A stretch of 64,000 nucleotides of DNA from Pectobacterium cacticida (GCF_036885195.1 NZ_CP133656.1:2728001-2792000); one strand, 5' to 3'. Counted from the stretch's first letter, positions 54,702 to 63,474 are shown. A program made the numbers and translations. The notes: generated by a model not told the origin, from the letters alone.

Positions 54702-56138
54702 ATGCAAGATGCACAACAGGCCCTGAAAGTGGGCCGCGACCCACGGATGTTGCCGGAGTTTGACGCACTCCGGGCGGAAATTAATAAGTTGAGCCACGCC
54801 TCTCGTCCCGAGGTCGATTGGATGCTGGTGCACGATATGGCCACCGCCATTTTTGAAAAACAGGGCGTGGATCTCCAGACCGCCATCTATTTTGCGCTTG
54901 CCCGTTCACGGCTGGCGGGGTTAACAGGATTCACGGAAAGCTGTGAGTTCTTGGCAAACCTAATCGTGACGCAGTGGGAGAATTTCTGGCCCCCAGTGCA
55001 TCAGGAACGGGCGCGAATCGAGATGATGGACTGGTTTATCGCCCGCATCAGCGAAGTCGTGCGGCAATACGCTATCAGCCATGAACATAAGCGACTGGTT
55101 TACCGTTGTGAACGCGCGCTACAACTGATGAGCGAAAAGCTGCACAACGCAGGACTAAGCCGCATTCCCCGTGTCGAGAATCTGCTGCATTTTGTCGAAG
55201 GCTATACCCATTTGTTCGATGAAACCGAGATCGTCATTGTGTCGGACGATCAGGAACTGAAAAAGCAGGATATGCAGGTTCCGCCGATGGTGTTTTTTCA
55301 TTCAGATATGGAGTCTGGCGTAGCGGGCCAAACCAGCAACGCATCGGGTTCTGGCCAGGCAACACTGCCAGCGGGCAGCATCCTCATTGGGCGGGAGAAG
55401 GGGCAGATGAAACCTACGGTATTGAAAATCGAGGCGCATAAAAAGCAGAAACCGGCCTGGTTTTGGTTTGTTTCCGGGCTACTGACCTGCGCATTACCGG
55501 TGGCGGCCATCACGGGCTGGTATTATTGGCAGGGGCAAAAAACCGACGCGCTCGCGCTTTTGCAACAGCCTACCTATGCCCTGCCCGCCGCCCCCGATCA
55601 TGATGATATTCGCCGCGCGCGCATTGTGTTGGGTGAACAAAAATTGCAAGGCATGGAAGGTGAGCTAATCAACCGCTATCAGGCCCAGTTAGAACAGGTA
55701 AAAAATGCGTCGCCGTTCTACCTGTACCAATACGGTAATGGGTTGAAAAACGTGATGCGGCAGCTTTATCCCGACTCGCTGGCGGTGAAGGAGATGGAGC
55801 GCCAATGGCAGATCGCGCTTGATCGCCAGCAAGGGGATGAACCCAAAACGCAAGGTTACGAACAAGCGCGCGCCAAAGTCAACGAGACCTTACAACAGTT
55901 GCTGGATCTGGAACGACAGCGCCGTACGGTGACGATTTCCTACTTGAAATCAAAACTCTACGATATGCAAAAAGATCTGATATCCGAGGTTCCCTTTGGG
56001 GTTCGATTACGTGAATTTGAGGCGCGTAAAATCAAGAACCAATCGCTGACGCCAGCAGAACTGCGGGCAATGGAAGATGAACTGCGCGCCTTTACCATTC
56101 GCTTATACCGTTTACAGCAAGGTCATTCCGCTGGTTGA
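54702..56138 (+). CDS. tagA: T6SS sheath-stopper TagA-like protein (ImpA_N and VasL domains)
   Basis: A 478-residue protein with an N-terminal ImpA_N domain (about residues 15-110), one membrane segment (about 246-270, WFWFVSGLLTCALPVAAITGW), and a helical C-terminal VasL domain (about 300-475). This layout is that of TagA in enteroaggregative E. coli, which sits at the far membrane and holds the extended sheath. It follows tssM after 49 bases. Confidence 0.85.
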   Translation: MQDAQQALKVGRDPRMLPEFDALRAEINKLSHASRPEVDWMLVHDMATAIFEKQGVDLQTAIYFALARSRLAGLTGFTESCEFLANLIVTQWENFWPPVHQERARIEMMDWFIARISEVVRQYAISHEHKRLVYRCERALQLMSEKLHNAGLSRIPRVENLLHFVEGYTHLFDETEIVIVSDDQELKKQDMQVPPMVFFHSDMESGVAGQTSNASGSGQATLPAGSILIGREKGQMKPTVLKIEAHKKQKPAWFWFVSGLLTCALPVAAITGWYYWQGQKTDALALLQQPTYALPAAPDHDDIRRARIVLGEQKLQGMEGELINRYQAQLEQVKNASPFYLYQYGNGLKNVMRQLYPDSLAVKEMERQWQIALDRQQGDEPKTQGYEQARAKVNETLQQLLDLERQRRTVTISYLKSKLYDMQKDLISEVPFGVRLREFEARKIKNQSLTPAELRAMEDELRAFTIRLYRLQQGHSAG

Positions 56139-56165
56139 TTAGATTATCGTAAAGAGAAAAATGCT

Positions 56166-57533
56166 GTGCACATAATGAAATACCCCAAATTAATGATCGT
56201 TCTCTCAGCCTATTGGCTAACGTCTTGCCAGGCGCCAGTCACATCGCTGCCTGAAACAGAATTAATAACGTTGGCGAACCGGGGGAATGGCGAAGCACAA
56301 TATTATTTAGCCAAAACGCTGGCCGAGCGCGCCCGCTATACCGAAGCGATGCAGTGGATGAAGAAGGCGACTGAGCGCTCCGGGCTGTCGGGCAATCAGG
56401 ATGTGCGGGGTGCCGCCGCTTTGCAGGTCGGCGATTGGTATCAGTCCGGTCTGGGCGCGCCCAAGAACAGCCCGACTGCGCGCCGTTGGTGGGCAATATC
56501 GTCTCGCCTGGGCAATGGTGAAGCAGGACACCGGCTTGGCATGGACTGCCAGTCTCAGCATCAGGGGAAGCTGGTCGCAGCCTGTCTACACGCCTTTGAG
56601 TCGGCGGCGGCAAACGGCTATTCCCCCGCGCAGTTGATTGTCGCCCAATGGTACGCGGCACATGCAGGCGGTGAAAAAGAAGCCGTGGCATGGTTGCAAA
56701 AAGCGGCTGAACTCGGCAATCGAGACGCACAGTACCAACTGGCGCGGCGCTATGAGCAGGGCAACGGTGTGGTTATTCGTCGCGATCTGGCTGAACGCTG
56801 GTATTTCCGGGCTGCGACGCTGGGGCAGGCTCAAGCACAGTTCTGGATGGCGCGGCATGAAGACGGGGAAAATGCGCTGAACTGGTATCAAAAATCCGCC
56901 TCTTCGGGTGATGCAGACGCACAGCTTTGGCTCGGCAAAGCATATCGCGAAGGTAAACGCTTACCTTGGGATGAACAAAAGGCGCGTTACTGGCTGGAGC
57001 GTGCCACATCCGGTGGATCGGGCGAGGCGGCCTATTTACTCAGTATGAGTCAGGCTACTCATGAAAAACGCGAACAATATCTGATTCAGGCATCGTCTGC
57101 CGGGTATATCCGAGCACAACGCGAATTGGGTGAGCAGTTAATAAAAGCAAACGAATTCGCTCGGGCGCGTGAAGAATATGCCAAAGCTGCCGCCGCAGGA
57201 GACAGCGAATCTCAACTCGTCTACGGTGAGATGCTGAGATTGGGACAAGGCGGAAAAGCAGATTATGTCGCAGCCATGAAACAATATCGTCAGGCAGCGC
57301 ATGACGGTAACCGCATGGCGCAATATCGGATGGGCATGATGCGTCAGGACGGGCTGGGAGCCTCCCGCAATCGTATTCATGCCTACGCCTGGTATGCCAT
57401 AGCCGCAACGGAAGGGATGCCTGAAGCCATTCAGGCGCGTAACGATCTGGAAGCGGTGATGCAACCGGATGAAATCAAGGCAGGGCAGCGGCTGGCACAG
57501 CATTGGTCAACGGGAAAATTAAATAAACTGTGA
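56166..57533 (+). CDS. Sel1-repeat lipoprotein of the T6SS cluster
   Basis: A 455-residue protein with a lipoprotein signal (LTSC, Cys about residue 21) and some ten or more Sel1/TPR-like repeats of about 36 residues (for example NGEAQYYLAKTL, NRDAQYQLARRYEQGNG, NRMAQYRMGMMRQDGLG). Sel1 proteins act as scaffolds. It is the last gene of the operon, 27 bases after tagA. GTG 56166 is taken as start; ATG 56175 is equally possible. Its T6SS role is inferred from position only. Confidence 0.8.
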   Translation: MHIMKYPKLMIVLSAYWLTSCQAPVTSLPETELITLANRGNGEAQYYLAKTLAERARYTEAMQWMKKATERSGLSGNQDVRGAAALQVGDWYQSGLGAPKNSPTARRWWAISSRLGNGEAGHRLGMDCQSQHQGKLVAACLHAFESAAANGYSPAQLIVAQWYAAHAGGEKEAVAWLQKAAELGNRDAQYQLARRYEQGNGVVIRRDLAERWYFRAATLGQAQAQFWMARHEDGENALNWYQKSASSGDADAQLWLGKAYREGKRLPWDEQKARYWLERATSGGSGEAAYLLSMSQATHEKREQYLIQASSAGYIRAQRELGEQLIKANEFARAREEYAKAAAAGDSESQLVYGEMLRLGQGGKADYVAAMKQYRQAAHDGNRMAQYRMGMMRQDGLGASRNRIHAYAWYAIAATEGMPEAIQARNDLEAVMQPDEIKAGQRLAQHWSTGKLNKL

Positions 57534-57653
57534 CGCTAGCGTACCAATGGAAAATGGCAGCGAGTATCGGCGCACAAAGAGAAAATTCGCGACAAAATAA
57601 CGTATACCTCAGGGCACAATCATCCTTCTCGACGTAGGATTGCCAAGGCTTAG

Positions 57654-57680
57654 AAACGCCCGATCGCTCAGGCGTTTTAT
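57654..57680. terminator. Convergent terminator between sel1 gene and adh
   Basis: AAACGCC (57654-57660) and GGCGTTT (57671-57677) pair around a ten-base loop, with A/T runs on both sides. It lies four bases from the adh stop. Confidence 0.6.
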
Positions 57681-57683
57681 CAA

Positions 57684-58703
57684 TTAAAAATCGGCTTTCA
57701 AGACGACGCGGTAGCGGGACTTGCCGTCACGCACGTGCTGGAGGGCTTCGTTAATTTTCGACATCGGGAACAGCTCTATCTGCGGCTTCACGCTGGCGCG
57801 TGCAGCGAGCTTCATCAGGGAACGAAGCTCATGTGGCGAGCCGGTCGAGGAACCCGCAACGCTACGGTTGCCAGAGATAAGCGTAAAGGCTTGCACGTTG
57901 AATGGTTTCATCACCGCACCGACCGTGTGGAACTTCCCGTTATAGGCGAGCGCATTGAAGTAGGGTTGCCATTCCAGATCGACATTCACGGTATTGATGA
58001 TGAGATCGAACTGCCCTGCCAGCGCGCTGAGCGCCTGAGGATCGCGACTGTTGACGACCTTATCAGCCCCCATCGCTAGCACTTCCTGTTCTTTAGACGG
58101 GTTAGAGCTGAACGCCGTAACCTCACAGCCCATTGCGTGCAGAAGCTTAATCGCGATATGACCCAGACCGCCAATACCAATCACGCCGACACGGCTGGTC
58201 GCCGTGATGTGGTGCATTAACAACGGTTTGAAAACGGTAATACCACCACATAGTAACGGGCCCGCGGATTCGATATCAATCGCATCAGGAAGTGGGATAA
58301 CCCATTGCCAGTTTGCGCGGATTTTATTGGCAAAACCGCCTTTATTCAAAATTGTTGGCACTTTGTCTTCCTGACAATTGATTTGGTTACCGCTGATACA
58401 GGCATCGCAATGCCCGCAACTATGCGCTATCCAGCCGATACCGACACGTTGACCAATTTTTAACCCTTTGTTTTTCGCCGCGTTACCCAATGCGTGCACA
58501 TGACCAACCACTTCATGCCCGGCAACCAATGGATAGCTTGATCTGCCCCACTCGTTGTCGATCATCGAAATATCGGAATGGCATATGCCGCAGTAATCAA
58601 CCACGACTTCAACATCCTCCGCCTGCAATTCACCCGCATCAAACTCATATAGTTCCAGCGCTGCTCCTGCTTCCGGCGCGGCATAACTCTTGATTATCGT
58701 CAT
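57684..58703 (-). CDS. Zinc-dependent NAD(P) alcohol dehydrogenase
   Basis: A 339-residue medium-chain dehydrogenase. Catalytic zinc motifs are GICHSD (about residue 37) and GHE (about 61). The structural zinc site is C-GH-C-DA-C with a later C (about 93-107). The cofactor loop is GIGGLGHIA (about 172-180). It resembles YahK/cinnamyl-alcohol-type aldehyde reductases; the natural substrate is unknown. I start at ATG 58703, eight bases after GAGG; an ATG two codons earlier is too close to the site. Confidence 0.85.
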   Translation of the reverse strand: MTIIKSYAAPEAGAALELYEFDAGELQAEDVEVVVDYCGICHSDISMIDNEWGRSSYPLVAGHEVVGHVHALGNAAKNKGLKIGQRVGIGWIAHSCGHCDACISGNQINCQEDKVPTILNKGGFANKIRANWQWVIPLPDAIDIESAGPLLCGGITVFKPLLMHHITATSRVGVIGIGGLGHIAIKLLHAMGCEVTAFSSNPSKEQEVLAMGADKVVNSRDPQALSALAGQFDLIINTVNVDLEWQPYFNALAYNGKFHTVGAVMKPFNVQAFTLISGNRSVAGSSTGSPHELRSLMKLAARASVKPQIELFPMSKINEALQHVRDGKSRYRVVLKADF

Positions 58704-59176
58704 TACCATGTCCTCTGTTTGGATTTGATTAACAGTCTAAAGGGTTGTGCCATCGTTCTCTATATTACTCCGTATGTTTAAGTTTTCATTTTGTGTCAGG
58801 ATGGATTTCGACTTGATCAGAAAACAATCAATCATAATTCTCGCTAAAGATGGCATATCAGCCACTTTTGGCTATTCAGAAACCACATTTGGGGAGAGTA
58901 AATTTATTGAACTCGCTGGCTGTAGGTAATTTTAGCGGGAACGGAGAAGTCAAAATCCCTTTAAGGGAATCTTTTAGATTTTTTAGCCACGTTGGATATC
59001 CGGCGAACATCTTGTCTTGCGAGTATTGGGGAAAGACGAGGAACCGCTACTGATGATTATTCAGTAACCGGTTCCACTATAATAAATGGCCTATATCAAC
59101 GTGTATTCGCTGGATTATGCGCGAATATACTTCACCGCTCATCCGCTATGTTATTTCACTCTGGCCACGTTCCGCG
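58704..59176. other. adh-hns intergenic region
   Basis: A 473-base spacer. TCCCTT-TA-AAGGGA-type palindrome is near 58965-58975. Small open frames in it (for example 58747-58929) lack a ribosome site and look random. The adh promoter must lie in the left part. Nothing else is recognised. Confidence 0.35.
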
Positions 59177-59581
59177 TTATTTGATCTCGAAATCGGCCAA
59201 GGTTTTACCACCTTCAAGCGCCAGCGCGATGGCTTTTGGCGTCCGGCCCTGGCCCGTCCATAACTTTTCATTGCCGTTTTCGTCAATATATTTGTATTTG
59301 GCCGGACGAGGCGCACGTTTAGATTTTGCTGATTTAGTTGCGGAAACAGGCCCGAGTAGTTCAGCCGGATCGATACCATCTTCTAACAGTTTGGCGCGTA
59401 AAGCTTCAATTTTTGCCAGACGTTCAGCCTGTTCTTGTTGAATTTTTGTTTCTTCTTCACGGCGTTCTTCAACGATAACGGTGAGTTTTTCCAGCATTTC
59501 TTCCAGTGTTGCCAGATCGGTTTCCCGGGCCTGAGCGCGAAGGGAACGAATATTGTTTAATAATTTAAGTGCTTCACTCAT
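59177..59581 (-). CDS. H-NS family nucleoid protein (H-NS/StpA paralogue)
   Basis: A 134-residue protein with an N-terminal coiled-coil dimerisation region (about residues 1-64, MSEALKLLNNIRSLRAQARE) and a C-terminal DNA-binding domain with the core TGQGRTP (about 110-116). The tail TPKAIALALEGGKTLADF is closer to what I recall for StpA than to the main H-NS. It silences AT-rich, often acquired DNA. The open frame continues 60 codons upstream, but homology begins at MSEALK. A second, main hns gene is expected elsewhere. Confidence 0.9.
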   Translation of the reverse strand: MSEALKLLNNIRSLRAQARETDLATLEEMLEKLTVIVEERREEETKIQQEQAERLAKIEALRAKLLEDGIDPAELLGPVSATKSAKSKRAPRPAKYKYIDENGNEKLWTGQGRTPKAIALALEGGKTLADFEIK

Positions 59582-60084
59582 GGAGTTTTTCCTAATAGTG
59601 GTACGGAACATTAATGAAATATATTGAAATCTGACACTCTCCGGTATGCAATTATATAGCAGTATAGACACAGAGGAAATAATAGAAAAGGAAAAATCGA
59701 TGGAAGTGATAACAATAAAAAAGAATCGTCCCAATGGGGAATAATCTTTTTTCCACATCACTAAACTGTGATGAATAATACACTGTTACACTTGTGAGAG
59801 TTGATCTCCATCGATGCCGGCCTCGCACGATGCGAAGTGAGACATTCAGATATTAATGTACGAAGCTATGTGGTTCTTAGCGGGGTCGTGCTCAGCGGGC
59901 CAACATGAAGAAAAATAGCAATATCATGAAAACCAGTGCGCCTATATCTTATTGTTTTGATTTATCGACTTTATTGAACGTCATGCGATACTGTGTTTTC
60001 TGATCTGGATAATGCCAGCATAGGAAAGGAAGCCACGGTAGGCTCAATGGCTTATCGCTTTCTTTCACGCCGGTTAGGAGCATT
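59582..60084. promoter_or_regulatory. hns-thiM divergent intergenic region
   Basis: A 503-base spacer holding the promoter of the hns paralogue (left) and of thiMD (right). The right end carries the TPP riboswitch-like segment described separately. No gene is visible. Confidence 0.45.
59879..60049 (+). promoter_or_regulatory. Degenerate TPP riboswitch upstream of thiM
   Basis: The pyrophosphate-sensing half of a THI box is intact: CTGATCTGGATAATGCCAGC at 60000-60019, then ATAGGAAAGGAAGCCACGG. The remaining leader resembles that of E. coli thiM. The other half is not recognisable: GGGGTGC appears only as GGGGTCGTGC (59882-59891), the CTGAGA motif that binds the pyrimidine ring is absent, and about 110 bases separate the parts. 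The aptamer may have lost ligand binding. Confidence 0.55.
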
Positions 60085-60879
60085 ATGAACACACCTTTCA
60101 TTGATTTTTCTGCCGCTCAGGCTGCGCACGCATTGACTCAATTTCGTTCCGCCTCACCGTTAGTCCATTGCCTGACCAACGAGGTCGTGCAATCTTTTAC
60201 TGCGAATGTGCTACTGGCGTTGAATGCATCACCAGCGATGGTGATCGATCCCGACGAAGCCGCCCAGTTTGGTCATGTGGCTAATGCACTGCTGATTAAT
60301 GTCGGGACATTGGAACGCTCGCGCGCCGAGGCGATGCGAGCGGCTGTAAACAGCGTTAATCAGGCAGGAACGCCCTGGGTGCTCGATCCCGTTGCCGTGG
60401 GGGGGTTGCACTTTCGTACTGATTTTTGCCGGGAATTGCTGGCAAAAAAACCTGCGGCTATTCGCGGTAATGCTTCTGAAATCATGGCGCTGGCAGGGTT
60501 AGCCTCGCAAGGGCGAGGAGTGGACAGTGCCGATGATTCCCTCGCTGCGCTCCCTGCCGCCCGTAAACTGGCGCGGCAGATCGGGGGAGTGGTGGCAGTG
60601 ACCGGTGTCGTAGATTATGTGACGGATGGCGAGCGCGATATTGCGGTCACCGGCGGCGACCCTATGATGACGCGTGTGGTAGGAACCGGGTGCGCGTTGT
60701 CGGCAGTGGTGGCGGGCTTTTGTTCTCTGAACGGCGATCGTTTATTTCTCGTCGCAGCAGCATGCTACATTATGGCGTTCGCCGGGCAGCAAGCAGCGAG
60801 GGCGTCATCAGGCACGGGGAGCTTTATTCCTCATTTTCTTGACAGGCTTTATACCCTGCGTGTGGAGGACCTAGCATGA
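60085..60879 (+). CDS. thiM: Hydroxyethylthiazole kinase
   Basis: A 264-residue salvage enzyme that phosphorylates 4-methyl-5-hydroxyethylthiazole for thiamine synthesis. Motifs: SPLVHCLTNEVV near the N-terminus, GTPWVLDPVAVGG (about residues 94-106), IRGNASEIMALAG (about 130-142) and GTGCALSAVVAG near the phosphate-binding anion hole. Its stop overlaps the thiD start by four bases. Confidence 0.96.
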   Translation: MNTPFIDFSAAQAAHALTQFRSASPLVHCLTNEVVQSFTANVLLALNASPAMVIDPDEAAQFGHVANALLINVGTLERSRAEAMRAAVNSVNQAGTPWVLDPVAVGGLHFRTDFCRELLAKKPAAIRGNASEIMALAGLASQGRGVDSADDSLAALPAARKLARQIGGVVAVTGVVDYVTDGERDIAVTGGDPMMTRVVGTGCALSAVVAGFCSLNGDRLFLVAAACYIMAFAGQQAARASSGTGSFIPHFLDRLYTLRVEDLA

Positions 60880-61679
60880 AGCGTATTAATGCATTGACCA
60901 TTGCGGGTACCGACCCAAGCGGTGGCGCGGGGATTCAGGCGGATTTAAAAACGTTTTCCGCACTGGGCGCTTACGGTACATCGGTGATTACCGCGCTGGT
61001 GGCGCAAAATACATGCGGTGTGCAATCTGTCTACCGGATCGCGCCGGATTTTGTCGCGGCGCAATTGGATTCGGTTCTGAGCGATGTGCGTATCGATAGC
61101 GCCAAGATTGGAATGTTGGCGCAGACGGATATTGTCGAGGCGGTTGCCGATCGCCTACGCCATTACGCCGTTCCTTTTGTTGTCTTAGACACCGTCATGC
61201 TGGCAAAGAGTGGCGATCCGCTACTTACGCCCGCCGCGGTAAAGTCGATTCGTCGTGAGCTACTACCGCTCGTGTCTCTGATCACGCCTAACCTGCCGGA
61301 GGCCGCTGCACTGTTGGATTGCTCACCCGCCCTCAGCGAGAAGGAAATGTGCGAACAAGGGGAAGCGTTACTGGCGATGGGTTGTCAGGCGGTATTAATG
61401 AAGGGAGGGCATCTAGGCGATGCAGAAAGCCCGGACTGGCTCTTCAGCCGAGAAGATGAACCGCAGCGTTTTAGTTCCCCGCGTGTGAATACGCGTCATA
61501 CACACGGAACGGGCTGCACACTGTCTGCCGCATTGGCGGCGCTGCGACCGCGCAATGATAGCCTGAGCGAGACGGTTAAGGCGGCGAAAGCCTATTTGCA
61601 GCAGGCATTATTACAGGCCGACACGCTGGAGGTCGGGCGGGGTATCGGGCCTGTTCATCATTTCCATCACTGGTGGTAA
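60876..61679 (+). CDS. thiD: Hydroxymethylpyrimidine (phosphate) kinase ThiD
   Basis: A 267-residue ribokinase-fold kinase that phosphorylates HMP and HMP-P in thiamine synthesis. Motifs: TIAGTDPSGGAGIQADLKTF near the N-terminus, TPNLPEAAALL (about residues 135-145) and THGTGCTLSAALAA (about 208-221). It forms a thiMD salvage operon with the preceding gene. Confidence 0.96.
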   Translation: MKRINALTIAGTDPSGGAGIQADLKTFSALGAYGTSVITALVAQNTCGVQSVYRIAPDFVAAQLDSVLSDVRIDSAKIGMLAQTDIVEAVADRLRHYAVPFVVLDTVMLAKSGDPLLTPAAVKSIRRELLPLVSLITPNLPEAAALLDCSPALSEKEMCEQGEALLAMGCQAVLMKGGHLGDAESPDWLFSREDEPQRFSSPRVNTRHTHGTGCTLSAALAALRPRNDSLSETVKAAKAYLQQALLQADTLEVGRGIGPVHHFHHWW

Positions 61680-61756
61680 ATGTTGCCAATCTTGCATCAT
61701 TCGTGCCGCACGGCAAAACACTTGTGTTTCAAATAGCACAGCGCGGGTCCGCGATC

Positions 61757-61776
61757 GGGCGGGATCCCGCCCTTTT
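61757..61776 (+). terminator. Intrinsic terminator after thiD
   Basis: GGGCGGGATCCCGCCC is self-complementary and is followed by TTTTATC, 78 bases past the thiD stop. Confidence 0.75.
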
Positions 61777-62001
61777 ATCGGAAAAGTGCGTCTTATCCGA
61801 TCGCATCGATCTGAGTTTTATTGATCCTCAAACCCAGTGAATAGCAATAACACTATTTAATCACATTCCAGTTAATCACATTCCAGCAAGACCAAACCCA
61901 CGCGATAAAGCTAACAACCAGAAGAGTTGATGAACGCCCACTCTGCATATAATTTCCATTCAGCAGCTATAATCCTTAAGAAACGAGAATAACTCTGCAA
62001 T

Positions 62002-62036
62002 TTGATTTCCATTTGGAAACCAAATGTTGTTATGAT
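62002..62036 (+). promoter_or_regulatory. Candidate MarR operator and promoter
   Basis: A perfect palindrome TTTGG-AAA-CCAAA (62012-62024) overlaps a second, TTTCC-ATTT-GGAAA, and lies next to TATGAT (62031-62036), a possible -10. MarR regulators usually bind such sites in their own promoters, so this is a likely autorepression operator. Confidence 0.45.
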
Positions 62037-62064
62037 CCGACTTTACAGTAAGAAGGACATCGGT

Positions 62065-62520
62065 ATGTCTGAACGCATTGATTCATTAGAAACCGCGTTA
62101 TCCAGATTACAGTGTGTGCTGGTAGCTCGTAGGGCTTACTACACACCAGAGAAGGTATCATGGCTGCAATATGACATTCTTGATATGTTGCGGTTAAACG
62201 GCCCAATGACCCCTTCCGTTATGAGCGAATGTTTGGGTGTCACTCGGACAAGCATGTCAAAATCGTTGAGAATGCTGAAAGATCTGAGTTTCATCACGCA
62301 AGATCAAGATGGCGTAGATCGCCGGGAACAGAGAACGACGATTTCTGCGTCTGGCAAGGACTTCTTATCGCGCGCGACTACCGGGCATCATGATATGGCA
62401 AAACTCGTTATGGAAACATTAACGCCAGGGGAACAAGCCATTTATACCGAATTGTGTCATAAAGTCGCTCGTGCTCTTTCTCTTCGAGAAGCTTATCCCT
62501 ACGGTAAAAGCAAAGAATAA
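62065..62520 (+). CDS. MarR-family transcriptional regulator
   Basis: A 151-residue winged-helix regulator. The DNA-binding helix region is about residues 43-95 (MTPSVMSECLGVTRTSMSKSLRML; wing DGVDRREQRTTISA). AAGGA lies seven bases before ATG 62065; the open frame upstream crosses the putative operator. The SDR gene starts 35 bases downstream, so the pair is probably one operon. The ligand is unknown. Confidence 0.85.
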   Translation: MSERIDSLETALSRLQCVLVARRAYYTPEKVSWLQYDILDMLRLNGPMTPSVMSECLGVTRTSMSKSLRMLKDLSFITQDQDGVDRREQRTTISASGKDFLSRATTGHHDMAKLVMETLTPGEQAIYTELCHKVARALSLREAYPYGKSKE

Positions 62521-62555
62521 ACCGAGTGATATTCTTCTATCTAAGGAAACGAATA

Positions 62556-63305
62556 ATGAACTTCGAAAAAAAAGTAGCAATAATAACGGGCAGCACCCAT
62601 GGTATTGGTGAAACTATCGCTGAAGTCCTATATGAAAAAGGGGCGAGTGTGATCATTGCATCAAGAAATAAAGAACTATCAGAAAGAAAGGCTTACCAAT
62701 TAGATAAAACAGGGCAAAAAACGCTGGGCATCGAATGTGATGTGTCTGATCCTCTATCGGTAGAACGCATGATTGAATGCGTAATGAAAAAATTCGGCGT
62801 ATTACATTTCGCCGTTAACAATGCAGGGATCACTGGCGCACATAATAAAAATATACCGGATCAATGCATTGATGACTGGAACAGGGTGATCAACACCAGC
62901 TTGAGTAGTGTATTCTATTGCTTAAAATATGAGATACCTGCAATGTTACAAAGCGGCGGCGGCTCGATAGTTAATCTTTCCGCGGTTAATGGATTGGTGG
63001 GTATCGCCGGCCTTGCCCCCTATACCGTTGCCAAGCATGGTGTAATAGGATTAACGCAATCAGCCGCTCTCGAATTTGCTGATAAAGGAATACGCGTAAA
63101 TGCTATTGCCCCAGGGTATGTTGATACGCCAAGGATGAGAGAAATACCTGAAAACGTATATAACCAATTTAGCCATAGTCATCCCATGAAGCGTCTAGCC
63201 ACAAGACGTGAGGTGGCAAATTTCGTTTCTTTCTTATTGTCAGATATGGCGAGCTTTTGTACCGGTAGCGTATACCCTATCGATGGTGGTTATTTGGCGC
63301 AGTAA
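62556..63305 (+). CDS. Short-chain dehydrogenase/reductase (SDR)
   Basis: A 249-residue classical SDR with cofactor motif TGSTHGIG (about residues 13-20), NNAG (about 88-91), catalytic Ser in NLSAVNG and YxxxK in YTVAKHG (about 155-159). It is likely an NAD(P)-dependent oxidoreductase, but the substrate cannot be read from sequence. ATG 62556 has AAGGAAA upstream. It is co-directional with the MarR gene, which probably controls it. Confidence 0.87.
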   Translation: MNFEKKVAIITGSTHGIGETIAEVLYEKGASVIIASRNKELSERKAYQLDKTGQKTLGIECDVSDPLSVERMIECVMKKFGVLHFAVNNAGITGAHNKNIPDQCIDDWNRVINTSLSSVFYCLKYEIPAMLQSGGGSIVNLSAVNGLVGIAGLAPYTVAKHGVIGLTQSAALEFADKGIRVNAIAPGYVDTPRMREIPENVYNQFSHSHPMKRLATRREVANFVSFLLSDMASFCTGSVYPIDGGYLAQ

Positions 63306-63313
63306 TACAATAA

Positions 63314-63439
63314 GAGCCTATCCCAGTAGGTGTCATTAGCGCAGTCAGTTTGGTCACGGACAGCGCGCAGAAACCGGAGCGTACACGGAGTCCGTGAGGA
63401 TTTCGAGCACTGCCCAGGGCCATAATGGGATAGGTTCTC
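63314..63439. repeat. MITE-like repeat after the SDR gene
   Basis: The 126-base segment starts with GAGCCTATCCCA and ends with TGGGATAGG-TT-CTC, an inverted terminal repeat with a two-base insertion. Inside are CACGGAGTCCGTG-type palindromes (about 63390-63402). It has no coding capacity. I recall similar elements between genes of enterobacteria but cannot name the family. It lies between the SDR stop and a terminator. Confidence 0.6.
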
Positions 63440-63450
63440 AGTTCTTTCCT

Positions 63451-63474
63451 TACTTATCGAGATAAGTATTTTTT
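63451..63474 (+). terminator. Intrinsic terminator after the SDR gene
   Basis: TACTTATC and GATAAGTA pair around GA and are followed by TTTTTT. The MITE-like repeat sits between this and the gene it should terminate. Confidence 0.75.

Larger units (their letters stand above)
61680..62064. promoter_or_regulatory. thiD-marR intergenic region
   Basis: A 385-base spacer. It has a terminator for thiMD at 61757-61776 and, close to the marR start, the palindrome TTTGG-AAA-CCAAA (62012-62024), described separately. The middle part contains a direct repeat of TTCCAGTTAATCACA-type words near 61868-61885. No gene is seen. Confidence 0.45.

Noticed and set aside
58747..58929. 60-codon open frame between adh and hns
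   Set aside because: No ribosome site or similarity; likely random.
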